From an uncultured Phascolarctobacterium sp. (GTDB taxonomy: Bacteria; Bacillota; Negativicutes; Acidaminococcales; Acidaminococcaceae): DNA of 11,747 bases. A program made the translations under genes and the position numbers. The stretch lies in NCBI GenBank assembly GCA_946002345.1, contig CAMFZA010000037.1:1-11747 (forward strand). The letters run 5' to 3'. Below, piece by piece: positions 1 through 6,638 of the stretch. The notes beneath the pieces are model-generated. The model was not told the origin of the DNA. It did not search any database and worked only from the letters and a program-made list of their open reading frames with translations. Each line of letters starts with the position of its first letter. The stretch's first letter is position 1.

Positions 1-336
1 GTATTAAAGACACAACAATATATTGCCAAGAGGATATAATGTGCTTATCGGAGCATGATTTGAACGGCAGGCTCCTCCTTTCCTGCAAAATTATAGTAAA
101 AACAAGCAAATACTTGCATCAAAAAATCTTAAAAACGTTCCAGTTCTTCCTTTATTCATATCATACACCCTACCAAAGATATATGCAAGGAAAATAATAT
201 TAATCTTTAGCTTATTTACTACCCTTTTACTCTAAAAAGATTGTCCTTGACTGTAGGCGCTTTTTCCAGCTTCACCTAGCAAATTAACTCTGAGGTAATT
301 ACACCTGCCTTAAAGCTACATATTCTCGCAGCAGTT
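1..336. other. AT-rich gene-free left flank
   Basis: No credible protein gene or known RNA is seen. On the minus strand a TATAAT (90-95) is followed by an AGGAAAGGAGGAG-like, SD-like tract (about 71-83). That tract lies between the arms GCAGG (81-85) and CCTGC (66-70), and an alternative GGAGC/GCTCC pairing covers 50-74. No proper -35 box was found, and the only ATG just downstream is closed after three codons. This could be the leader of a gene beyond the left edge, but I cannot show that. Confidence 0.5.
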
Positions 337-387
337 AAGAAAAAAAGCTCCCTCACGGCAGCCAAAGCGGTGCCACAAAGAAGCTTT
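337..387 (-). terminator. Rho-independent terminator of the glycerophosphodiesterase gene
   Basis: The arms 371-387 and 344-360 pair over 17 positions on the minus-strand transcript, all Watson-Crick or G-U pairs. The loop is ten bases and a U-rich tract (346-337, one C inside) follows. The hairpin begins about 31 bases after the stop codon of the upstream minus-strand gene. Confidence 0.88.
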
Positions 388-418
388 AAGGAAGCTAAAA
401 ATTTAGTTGTTAGTTTTT

Positions 419-1138
419 TTATTTTGTTAAAACTCGCTTCACCATATCCGGGAAGTTGCCAATCACAATATCGATGCCTAAAGCGAGCAGACGCTTCACG
501 CTCTCCTCATCATTGACAGTGAAGGTATTGATTTCGATATGATGGCTCTTGACCTCGGCCACTGTTTCCGGTGTCAGGCTACCATGATAGGGATGGTAGC
601 AAGCCACACCAGCACCGGCCACATAGGCTCCGGGAGCAAGCAGCCAGCTTTCCTCCAGTAAACCGTATTTCAGCTGGGGAGCAAACTCCTTCATGCGCAG
701 AACGCTAAAATGGTTGAAGCTGGAGATGATGACCTTTGCTTCCAAATGATACTTTTGCAGCAGCTCCCACACTTTTTCCTCAATGCCAGGATAAGGATAA
801 ACCCCGGTCTTTAGCTCCACATTGGTTACCAAATCAGTGCCCACTACCCACTCGCAATATTCCTCAAAGGTAGGAATGGGATTAAAGCCCATTTGGCCAG
901 TATAAATGTAGGATGCATCCAGCTTGCGCAGCTCCTCCAGGGTATAATCGCGCACATTGCCAGTGCCATTGGTGGTTCTATCCACCTTCTCATCATGGAT
1001 AATTACCACCTGACCATCCTTTGTCAGCTGCACATCCAATTCAATGCCATCTGCCCCCGCTTCCAAAGCCTTGCGAAAGGCGAGCATGGTGTTTTCGGGA
1101 TATTTGCCGCTGAAGCCGCGATGAGCAAAATTTTGCAT
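419..1138 (-). CDS. Glycerophosphodiester phosphodiesterase (cytoplasmic, UgpQ/GlpQ-like)
   Basis: The product hydrolyses glycerophosphodiesters, the deacylated phospholipid headgroups, to glycerol-3-phosphate and the free alcohol. The 239 residues match the short cytoplasmic GDPD form: a TIM barrel with no signal peptide or membrane segment. The family signature is complete: H6-R7-G8, P14-E15-N16-T17, E33 and D35 (metal ligands), H48-D49 (second catalytic histidine), the D53-R54-T55-T56-N57-G58 stretch, and E108/K110 in VELKTG. The start is supported by GGAGG eight bases upstream. It stands alone, with its own promoter (1196-1224) and terminator (337-387). Its physiological substrate cannot be read from the sequence. 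The family call is secure; an ugpQ name is not, because no glycerol-phosphate transporter genes are adjacent. Confidence 0.93.
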   Translation of the reverse strand: MQNFAHRGFSGKYPENTMLAFRKALEAGADGIELDVQLTKDGQVVIIHDEKVDRTTNGTGNVRDYTLEELRKLDASYIYTGQMGFNPIPTFEEYCEWVVGTDLVTNVELKTGVYPYPGIEEKVWELLQKYHLEAKVIISSFNHFSVLRMKEFAPQLKYGLLEESWLLAPGAYVAGAGVACYHPYHGSLTPETVAEVKSHHIEINTFTVNDEESVKRLLALGIDIVIGNFPDMVKRVLTK

Positions 1139-1195
1139 TTGTAAAACCTCCTATATTAAGTCCGTAGACTATGCTTGTTTATAATCACGCTTCCT

Positions 1196-1224
1196 ATTAT
1201 AGAACTAATAGGCCATGTCGTCAA
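1196..1224 (-). promoter_or_regulatory. Sigma-A promoter of the glycerophosphodiesterase gene, with an inverted repeat over the -10
   Basis: TTGACG (1219-1224), 17 bp spacer, TATAAT (1196-1201), read leftward. A 7-bp perfect inverted repeat, CCTATTA/TAATAGG with 6 bp between the arms (1193-1212), covers the -10 and could be an operator. The -35 abuts the U-tract of the nrdG terminator, so the two transcription units are packed end to start. Confidence 0.8.
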
Positions 1225-1264
1225 CAAAAATAAATACTCCTACACTATATAAGTATAGGAGTAT
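1225..1264 (-). terminator. Rho-independent terminator of the nrdD-nrdG operon
   Basis: The arms 1252-1264 and 1234-1246 form a 13-bp stem (one G-U pair) with a 5-base loop. A U-rich run (1233-1226) follows on the minus strand. The hairpin starts four bases after the nrdG stop codon. Confidence 0.9.
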
Positions 1265-1268
1265 GTTA

Positions 1269-1811
1269 TTAATGCAATTCCAAACCTTCGCCATCATCCC
1301 ATTGGACAATCTTGTCCTCCTTGAGAGATTCCTGCACCAAAATCACCCGTTGGTTGGCGCTGCCGCGAAAGCGCAGATTAGGATTTTTCAAATCGATAAC
1401 GAACTCGCCATCCACAAGCACATCAATGCAATTGAGCATCTGCTCGGTAATTTCCCAAGGGCCAAGATTACCAGTCAGCATATCCTTTTCAAAATCGTAG
1501 CCACTATAGCACCACACATCCTTGTGAGGAAACTTGGCCTTCATCCTTTGCAAAAAGGGGGCCAGCACCGCCTGATTAGCAGGCTCAAAGGGCTCCCCGC
1601 CCAAAAGGCTCAAGCCGCGGATATGCTCATTGTCCAGCAAGCGCAGCAGCTCCTGCTCCGTTGCTTCTGTAAAGGGCTGACCGTAATTAAAATCCCAGGA
1701 TTCAGGATTGAAGCAGCCCTTGCAGTGGTGGGTACAACCACTGACAAAAAGGGACACTCTTAAGCCGGGACCATTGGCAATATCTAGATTTTTAATCTCT
1801 GCATAATTCAT
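1269..1811 (-). CDS. nrdG: Anaerobic ribonucleotide reductase activating protein NrdG
   Basis: A radical SAM enzyme. It uses a [4Fe-4S] cluster to cleave S-adenosylmethionine and install the glycyl radical on NrdD, making the anaerobic reductase active. The 180-residue protein carries the cluster motif C26-x3-C30-x2-C33 (SGCTHHCKGC) typical of NrdG. It also has the SAM-contacting G71-G72-E73-P74 and the N-terminal ANGPG loop before the cluster. Length is close to the family norm (E. coli about 154, many Bacillota 160-180). It lies 17 bases after nrdD on the same strand. The AAGGAG of its ribosome binding site overlaps the nrdD stop codon about 13 bases from the ATG, and a nearer AAGGTG may also serve. 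Co-transcription with nrdD is expected, with shared control from the NrdR-type promoter upstream of nrdD. Confidence 0.95.
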   Translation of the reverse strand: MNYAEIKNLDIANGPGLRVSLFVSGCTHHCKGCFNPESWDFNYGQPFTEATEQELLRLLDNEHIRGLSLLGGEPFEPANQAVLAPFLQRMKAKFPHKDVWCYSGYDFEKDMLTGNLGPWEITEQMLNCIDVLVDGEFVIDLKNPNLRFRGSANQRVILVQESLKEDKIVQWDDGEGLELH

Positions 1812-1828
1812 GAGAGCTCACCTTCTCC

Positions 1829-3955
1829 TTACAGGTGCATTACCCTGGCCTTGATTTCCTTGGTCTTGCCCACATTCCAGAAGTTTTCACCCAAATAACC
1901 GCAGGTACGGCGAATAACGGTCATCTTGGAATGATCCTTGTTATGGCAAGCCGGGCATTCCCATTCGTTATCATCGTTGATGGTAATTTCTCCGTCAAAG
2001 CCACACACATGGCAATAGTCGGACTTAGTATTGAACTCAGCGTACTGAATATTGTCATAGATGAACTTGACAACCTCTTCCAAGGCCTCGGGATTGTGGC
2101 GCATGTTGGGAATCTCCACATAGGAAATAGCGCCGCCGGAGGAAATCTTCTGGAACTGGCTCTCAAATTTAAACTTGCTGAAGGCATCAATTTTTTCACG
2201 CACATCAACATGGTAGGAGTTGGTGTAATAGCCCTTGTCGGTAACATCCTCAATAGTACCAAAACGAGCCTTATCCACACGGGCAAAGCGATAGCAGAGG
2301 CTTTCAGCCGGAGTGCCATACAGGCCGAAGCCCAGACCGGTCTTAGCCTTCCATTTTTCGCAGGCACCACGCAGACGGTTCATAACCCGCAGTGCGAATT
2401 CTTCGCCCTCCGGTGTAGTATGGCTTACGCCCTTCATGAGCTTGGTCAACTCGTAGAGGCCGATATAACCCAGGGAAATGGTGGAATAGCCATTCTCCAG
2501 GAATTTATCGATGGTTTCGCCCTTTTGCAGGCGGGCAATAGCACCGTACTGCCAATGCACGGGGCTAACATCACTGCGCACGCCCTTCAACGCATTGTGG
2601 CGGCACATGAGCGCCTCATAGCACAGCTCCAGACGCTCATCTAAAAGCTGCCAGAACTTTTGCTCGTCGCCCTTGGCAATAATGCCGATTTGAGGCAGGT
2701 TCAGGGAAACAACGCCCTGATTGAAGCGACCTTCGAATTTATAATTGCCGTTTTCGTCCTTCCAGGGGGACAGGAAGCTGCGGCAGCCCATGGGGCTGAA
2801 AACATTGCCCTCATAGTTTTCGCGCATTTTCTTGGCGCTGATATAGTCAGGATACATACGCTTAGCACTGCATTTTACAGCTAAGCGGGTAATATAATCG
2901 TACTTGCCACCCTTTAAGCAGTTCAATTCATCCAAAACATAAACCAGCTTGGGGAAAGCAGGTGTTACATAAACACCCTTGTCATTTTTAATACCCTGCA
3001 AACGCTGACGCAGAATCTCTTCCACGATCATGGCATTTTCCTTCAGATAGGGGTCATCCTCGCGCAGGTTCAGGAATAAGGTTACAAAGGGGGATTGACC
3101 ATTGGTGGTCATCAAGGTGTTGATTTGATATTGAATAGTCTGTACGCCACCCTTTAACTCGTAGCGCAGGCGCTCATTGGTCAAGCGCTCCAAGGTTTCC
3201 GCATCAATATTGCCCTCGCTGGCCTCTAAAATGCTCTTTTTAAACTTTTCGTAGCTACGGCGCAGGTATTTGCCCAAATGACAAATATCAACGGATTGGC
3301 CGCCGTACTGGCTGGAGGCTACAGAAGCGATGATTTGGGTCATAACGGTGCAGGCAACCTGAAAGCTTCTGGGGCTTTCAATAAGCTTGCCATTCATAAC
3401 TGTGCCATTGTCAAGCATGTCACCAATATTAATCAGGCAGCAGTTGAAGATGGGCTGGATAAAATAGTCAGCATCATGAAAATGCAGTACGCCTTCCTCA
3501 TGAGCCTTGGAAATCTTTTCCGTCAGCATAATGCGCTTGGTTAAATCCTTGGATACCTCACCGGCAATCAGGTCACGCTGGGTGGCTGCCATGGTGGCAT
3601 TTTTATTGGAGTTTTCCTCCATAACATCCTTGTTGCTATTGCGAATCAGGGAAAGAATGGATTCATCGGTGGTATTGGCCTTGCGTACCAGGGCACGTTG
3701 GTAACGGTAAATGATATAGGCCTTGGCCAGCTCGAATTTACCCTCATCCATCAGGCTATGCTCAACCATATCCTGAATATCCTCCACCAAAAGACGCATC
3801 CGATTGCGCTCCTGCACATGCTTGGCAATCTTGTGAATTTTATCCTCTTCAATTCTATATTCAGGCTCTACGGCTGCATTTGCCTTTTGAATAGCTACAA
3901 CAATTTTACTGCCATCAAAATCTACGGTAGTACCATCGCGCTTAATGACCTTCAT
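1829..3955 (-). CDS. nrdD: Anaerobic ribonucleoside-triphosphate reductase (class III) NrdD
   Basis: Reduces ribonucleoside triphosphates to dNTPs without oxygen, using a glycyl radical and formate as reductant in the characterised enzymes. The 708 residues from the chosen start have an N-terminal ATP-cone (about 1-90, beginning MKVIKRDG) for allosteric control, then the ten-stranded barrel. FNCCLINIGD and GCRSFLSPW carry the active-site cysteines. The zinc site is C648-x2-C651...C667-x2-C670, and the radical loop RRTCGYLG has the radical glycine at G686. E. coli NrdD (712 aa, G681) is almost the same size. I chose the ATG at 3955 because GGAGG lies three bases upstream and the ATP-cone starts there. 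The same frame stays open to 4024 but has no ribosome binding site. The gene is first in an operon with nrdG. Confidence 0.96.
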   Translation of the reverse strand: MKVIKRDGTTVDFDGSKIVVAIQKANAAVEPEYRIEEDKIHKIAKHVQERNRMRLLVEDIQDMVEHSLMDEGKFELAKAYIIYRYQRALVRKANTTDESILSLIRNSNKDVMEENSNKNATMAATQRDLIAGEVSKDLTKRIMLTEKISKAHEEGVLHFHDADYFIQPIFNCCLINIGDMLDNGTVMNGKLIESPRSFQVACTVMTQIIASVASSQYGGQSVDICHLGKYLRRSYEKFKKSILEASEGNIDAETLERLTNERLRYELKGGVQTIQYQINTLMTTNGQSPFVTLFLNLREDDPYLKENAMIVEEILRQRLQGIKNDKGVYVTPAFPKLVYVLDELNCLKGGKYDYITRLAVKCSAKRMYPDYISAKKMRENYEGNVFSPMGCRSFLSPWKDENGNYKFEGRFNQGVVSLNLPQIGIIAKGDEQKFWQLLDERLELCYEALMCRHNALKGVRSDVSPVHWQYGAIARLQKGETIDKFLENGYSTISLGYIGLYELTKLMKGVSHTTPEGEEFALRVMNRLRGACEKWKAKTGLGFGLYGTPAESLCYRFARVDKARFGTIEDVTDKGYYTNSYHVDVREKIDAFSKFKFESQFQKISSGGAISYVEIPNMRHNPEALEEVVKFIYDNIQYAEFNTKSDYCHVCGFDGEITINDDNEWECPACHNKDHSKMTVIRRTCGYLGENFWNVGKTKEIKARVMHL

Positions 3956-4088
3956 TATCCTCCGTCCCTTCTTTGAAGTATTATCTATCGTTTGTATAAT
4001 GCATAGTAAAAATGACCTCGACATCCATAACGTTCATATGTCTGCGGTCTAGCCAGCCCCTGGTCAAGCCAAGGTCCGGACTTCTTCG
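3956..4088 (-). other. Long 5' leader of nrdD-nrdG
   Basis: About 130 untranslated bases lie between the predicted transcription start and the nrdD ATG. The leader can form a local hairpin at 4058-4074 and another at 4020-4042 (GACAT/ATGTC). The segment around 4013-4018 can pair with either 4062-4066 or 4072-4076 and is followed at once by five U (4012-4008). That resembles a weak attenuator or antiterminator arrangement. It matches no riboswitch class I recognise, and the function is unproven. Confidence 0.35.
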
Positions 4089-4094
4089 GGATTT

Positions 4095-4123
4095 ATTTTA
4101 CCACAATATATCGTAGTAGTCAA
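4095..4123 (-). promoter_or_regulatory. Sigma-A promoter of nrdD-nrdG
   Basis: TTGACT (4118-4123), 17 bp spacer, TAAAAT (4095-4100), read leftward. One NrdR-like box (4101-4116) fills the spacer and touches the -10, so a bound repressor would block RNA polymerase. Confidence 0.82.
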
Positions 4124-4148
4124 CGAAAACCAAAACAAGATATAGGTT
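4101..4148 (-). promoter_or_regulatory. Paired NrdR boxes of the nrdD promoter
   Basis: Compared with the NrdR box consensus acaCwAtATaTwGtgt, the minus-strand sites at 4133-4148 (AACCTATATCTTGTTT) and 4101-4116 (CTACGATATATTGTGG) each agree at 12 of 16 positions, including the central core. The gap between them is exactly 16 bp. Characterised NrdR operators are tandem boxes about 15-16 bp apart, near three helical turns centre to centre. NrdR is the ATP-cone repressor that senses the dATP/ATP balance and represses all ribonucleotide reductase operons. No nrdR gene is in the window. Confidence 0.8.
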
Positions 4149-4306
4149 TTTTCTTTTGTAGACGTTTGCCACTAGGTATGTTGCAGTTTTGCATATTTCG
4201 CTCTCTAACCAGTGATTGCTTTACAGTGGCGTCCCTTCTAAGAAAATGTTCAGCGCAAGCTTACCCAAAAAAGTCCACAAAAAGCCCTTATTTTAGCCTG
4301 TCCCCT
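4149..4306. other. Intergenic core between the divergent nrdD and permease promoters
   Basis: Nothing recognisable lies here besides the flanking promoters. The permease reading frame stays open leftward to 4166 by chance. No strong inverted repeat or T-tract is seen. Confidence 0.5.
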
Positions 4307-4335
4307 TTGTATATTTCTCCAAAAAATGGTACAAT
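4307..4335 (+). promoter_or_regulatory. Sigma-A promoter of the EamA-family permease gene
   Basis: TTGTAT (4307-4312), 17 bp spacer, TACAAT (4330-4335). Its position, about 40 bases before the AGGAG-preceded ATG at 4376, supports that start over the upstream in-frame codon at 4166, which lies before the promoter. Confidence 0.68.
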
Positions 4336-4375
4336 AGATAGCGTTATATTGTTTCGAATCAGGAGTGTTAATTGC

Positions 4376-5323
4376 ATGGAAAAATCCTCTACCAATAAAA
4401 ACAGTCTTAGCGGCATGCTCATGCTCACCCTTTGTGCCTTTATTTGGGGCACAGCCTTCATTGCCCAAAGCGTGGGTGGGGAGTACGCCGAGCCCCTAAC
4501 CTTTAATTGTGCGCGGAGCTTTTCAGCTACTATTTTTCTCTTTTGCTGCTGCCTATTGTTCGACAAAATGGCCGGCAAGCCCTTTAAGGTGCTCGGGACT
4601 GATGATCCCGCGTTGCGCAGACGCACCATTAAGGGCGGTATTATCTGTGGCATTGCCCTCACCCTGGCCAGCTTCATGCAGCAGCTAGGCATTATGTACA
4701 CCACTGTGGGAAAAAGTGGCTTCATTACTGCACTATATATTGTGCTGGTACCCTTTTTAAGCTACGCCATCTATCGCACCCGGATTAGCCTTATCCAATG
4801 CATCAGCGTGCTCATAGCCGCTGTGGGTATGTATTTTATCTGCATCAACGAGGGCTTTTCCATTAACAAGGGTGATTTTTATACCCTTGTCTGCGCCTTT
4901 TGCTTTGCAGCACAAATCATTGCCGTGGATAAATTCATTACCAATTTGGACGGTGTGCGTCTTTCCCTAGTGCAGTTTGCTACCTGCACCCTTCTCAACG
5001 GCCTTTTGATGTTCATCTTCGAAACACCATCTTTGACTAACGTGCTTCTGGGCTGGCTGCCCATTGCTTATGCAGGCATTATGTCCAGTGGTGTGGCCTA
5101 CACCCTGCAAATCGTGGGGCAAAAGCACTGTAATCCCGTGCTGGCCTGCATGATTATGAGCCTGGAATCAGCCTTTGCCCTTGTAAGCGGCTGGTTGCTT
5201 TTGGGTCAGGCCATGAGCAGCCGGGAAATAACTGGCTGTGTGCTTGTTTTTGCCGCCATTATGCTGGCCCAAATCCCCGCAGAGCTACTGCCCTGGAGTA
5301 AAAAGCAGGCCGAAACCATCTAA
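4376..5323 (+). CDS. EamA/DMT-superfamily permease
   Basis: A 315-residue inner-membrane transporter of the drug/metabolite superfamily, made of two EamA repeats of about five helices each. I count about ten hydrophobic segments between residues 13 and 300. Family-like features are the first helix TLCAFIWGTAFIAQ and the QQLGIMYTTVGKSGF-ALYIVLVP block in repeat 1. Repeat 2 has the matching LESAFALVSGWLLLGQ block near its end. The relatives carry amino acids, nucleotide precursors or drugs, so the substrate cannot be predicted. The start at 4376 is chosen for the AGGAG ten bases upstream and the promoter at 4307-4335. It is transcribed divergently from nrdD and alone, ending at the hairpin at 5345-5395. 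Confidence 0.88.
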   Translation: MEKSSTNKNSLSGMLMLTLCAFIWGTAFIAQSVGGEYAEPLTFNCARSFSATIFLFCCCLLFDKMAGKPFKVLGTDDPALRRRTIKGGIICGIALTLASFMQQLGIMYTTVGKSGFITALYIVLVPFLSYAIYRTRISLIQCISVLIAAVGMYFICINEGFSINKGDFYTLVCAFCFAAQIIAVDKFITNLDGVRLSLVQFATCTLLNGLLMFIFETPSLTNVLLGWLPIAYAGIMSSGVAYTLQIVGQKHCNPVLACMIMSLESAFALVSGWLLLGQAMSSREITGCVLVFAAIMLAQIPAELLPWSKKQAETI

Positions 5324-5344
5324 GCTAAAAGTACCTAAAACGCT

Positions 5345-5395
5345 AAAAGCCGCTAAGCTGTGTATCTTTGCTATACACAACTCAGCGGCTTTTTT
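5345..5395 (+). terminator. Rho-independent terminator, probably bidirectional
   Basis: The arms 5345-5354 and 5384-5393 (AAAAGCCGCT/AGCGGCTTTT) enclose a second pairing, TGTGTAT/ATACACA, and are followed by a T-run on the plus strand. The hairpin sits 21 bases after the permease stop. Read leftward it begins about 15 bases after the stop of the XRE regulator gene and has UUUU in its 3' arm, so it may serve both convergent genes. Confidence 0.88.
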
Positions 5396-5408
5396 CGAAG
5401 GCACAGGA

Positions 5409-5708
5409 TTACTCCTTTACCTTTTTCAACAGCGCAAACAGCTTCACAACATCTTCAATATCCACGTCGTGACCGGACTGTCTCTTCATATCACCATCGA
5501 TATCCACGAACAAATCAGCCATGGAAACCTCCAGTACATCATGTAGCTTTAGCAGGTTGCTCAAGGTGATGTTGCTGCGTCCACCCTCGATATTACTCAA
5601 ATGAGCTTGGCTAATACCCATCATCTTAGAAACCTGGTTTTGGCCCAAACCCTTTTGGATACGTAACAGCTTCAGCCTGTTTCCCACAAGACGAATTCTT
5701 TCGTTCAT
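5409..5708 (-). CDS. Small XRE-family (Cro/CI-type HTH) transcriptional regulator
   Basis: A 99-residue DNA-binding protein. Residues about 8-62 form a five-helix HTH_3 domain, with NQVSKMMGISQAHLSNIEGG covering helices 2-3, including the recognition helix. The remaining acidic tail (about 63-99) ends in a basic LLKKVKE and may serve oligomerisation or ligand sensing. Overall it looks SinR/SlrR-like, but no SinI partner or biofilm operon is nearby. The ATG at 5708 is preferred because AGGAG lies ten bases upstream; the frame extends to 5747 without a better site. It has its own promoter (5821-5849) and a leader of about 105 bases with an inverted repeat that could be an autoregulatory operator. 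Target genes are unknown. Confidence 0.85.
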   Translation of the reverse strand: MNERIRLVGNRLKLLRIQKGLGQNQVSKMMGISQAHLSNIEGGRSNITLSNLLKLHDVLEVSMADLFVDIDGDMKRQSGHDVDIEDVVKLFALLKKVKE

Positions 5709-5770
5709 CCTTTGAACACTCCTCTTAATCAAAATATTACTGCTCACATGTTAAACTCATGCAAACAGTA

Positions 5771-5792
5771 TTCACTATATAACTGCAGTGAA
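5771..5792. repeat. Inverted repeat in the leader of the XRE regulator gene
   Basis: TTCACT (5771-5776) and AGTGAA (5787-5792) form a perfect 6-bp inverted repeat with ten bases between the arms. It lies between the promoter and the start codon. A DNA-binding site for the regulator itself or a leader hairpin are both possible. Confidence 0.4.
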
Positions 5793-5820
5793 AAATAGTA
5801 AGCAACAGCTATCTGACTGC

Positions 5821-5849
5821 ATTATAGCACAAAGCCTCAAAATATACAA
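5821..5849 (-). promoter_or_regulatory. Sigma-A promoter of the XRE regulator gene
   Basis: TTGTAT (5844-5849), 17 bp spacer, TATAAT (5821-5826), with the extended -10 TGC before it, read leftward. It lies 25 bases beyond the end of the upstream hydrolase gene. Confidence 0.78.
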
Positions 5850-5874
5850 GCAAAAAACGCTAAATTTTACTTAA

Positions 5875-6429
5875 TCAATTATTAATGTCTAACCAATTTA
5901 GTAAATATTCCACAGCATAATCTCCCATGGATTCATAAGTAGCTGCCTTAGGATGCACGCCATCCAGATAAGCAAGACTACGTGTTTTATTATTCTCACC
6001 TATAGCCGGCTGCAAATCCAAAAGTAGAGCCCTACCTGCACAAAGCTGCTCCACAGCCTGCCGCAAGTTTAGCAAATGACGATTCAGTCCCTCCTCAGCG
6101 CTGAGCAGGGGCAAGACAATACACAGCCGGTAATGCTTTTCCTCGCACCAGCTCAAAAGGCGCCGATAATCGTCCAGGATGGAGTCCAAGGGACGACCTT
6201 GCAGAACGTCGTTGGCCCCACCCAAAAACAGCACATGGTGCACGTAATCCGGCAGTGGGTATTGGCGCATACGATACAAGATATCATCACAGCAATCGCC
6301 ACACAAACCATAATTTAACATTCTTATTTTTTGTCCTGAAGCCTTTTCCACCTGAGCAGTCCAAGAATACTTGACGCCAAAGGGAAAGCCCTGCACCAGA
6401 CTGTCGCCGTAGCAGGCAATATATTCCAT
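5875..6429 (-). CDS. SGNH/GDSL-family hydrolase
   Basis: A 184-residue serine esterase or lipase-like hydrolase. The four SGNH blocks are present: G8-D9-S10-L11 (nucleophile Ser10), the block II glycine in N39-Y-G41-L-C-G44, G70-G71-A-N73-D74 (oxyanion Asn73), and D156-G-V-H159-P with the Asp/His of the triad. There is no signal peptide or membrane anchor, so a cytoplasmic enzyme is expected. Relatives include acyl-CoA thioesterase/lysophospholipase TesA-like and carbohydrate esterase proteins; the substrate cannot be assigned. The ATG at 6429 has GGAG eight bases upstream, while the in-frame GTG three codons earlier lies inside that ribosome binding site. A promoter is at 6460-6489. No clear terminator is seen before the XRE gene promoter. 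Confidence 0.88.
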   Translation of the reverse strand: MEYIACYGDSLVQGFPFGVKYSWTAQVEKASGQKIRMLNYGLCGDCCDDILYRMRQYPLPDYVHHVLFLGGANDVLQGRPLDSILDDYRRLLSWCEEKHYRLCIVLPLLSAEEGLNRHLLNLRQAVEQLCAGRALLLDLQPAIGENNKTRSLAYLDGVHPKAATYESMGDYAVEYLLNWLDINN

Positions 6430-6459
6430 GCTTATCACTCCAAGCAGCTATTTGCAATA

Positions 6460-6489
6460 ATTATAACAAAACTTCTTAGCTAAAAGCAA
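6460..6489 (-). promoter_or_regulatory. Sigma-A promoter of the SGNH hydrolase gene
   Basis: TTGCTT (6484-6489), 18 bp spacer, TATAAT (6460-6465), read leftward, about 30 bases before the chosen ATG. Confidence 0.68.
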
Positions 6490-6555
6490 GCCGTATATAA
6501 TTATGTCACAAAAAAGCTACGCTTATCCATGCACCTTGCTAGTAGAACAGATTAT

Positions 6556-6584
6556 TTTACAAAAAATACCTGCCGTGCTACAAT
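6556..6584 (+). promoter_or_regulatory. Sigma-A promoter of the alcohol dehydrogenase (pseudo)gene
   Basis: TTTACA (6556-6561), 17 bp spacer, TACAAT (6579-6584), with TGC before the -10. A transcript would start near 6591, just before the in-frame ATG at 6597 and well before the AAGGAGG-preceded ATG at 6639. The intact promoter suggests the damage to the gene is recent or that the gene is still transcribed. Confidence 0.7.
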
Positions 6585-6638
6585 GAAGGTAAGAAAATGC
6601 TGGGACAGCGCAGCTATCCCCAAGGAGGCCTAAAAAGC

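Noticed and set aside
91..159. A 22-residue peptide gene on the minus strand
   Set aside because: The upstream AGGGTG is a poor ribosome binding site, the frame is short in AT-rich DNA, and nothing ties it to a downstream gene. It is kept only as part of the possible leader.
1835..2644. Long plus-strand frame opposite nrdD (269 codons)
   Set aside because: It is the antisense shadow of a certain gene, with no motif, ribosome binding site or promoter. The same applies to the plus-strand frame 1215-1763 opposite nrdG.
3956..4024. Upstream extension of NrdD by 23 residues
   Set aside because: No ribosome binding site precedes the ATG at 4024. The extension shares nothing with the NrdD family, while the ATP-cone begins exactly at the GGAGG-preceded ATG at 3955.
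4166..4375. Upstream extension of the permease by 70 residues
   Set aside because: It starts before the predicted promoter (4307-4335), is not membrane-protein-like, and lacks a ribosome binding site. The ATG at 4376 has AGGAG and starts the family-like region.
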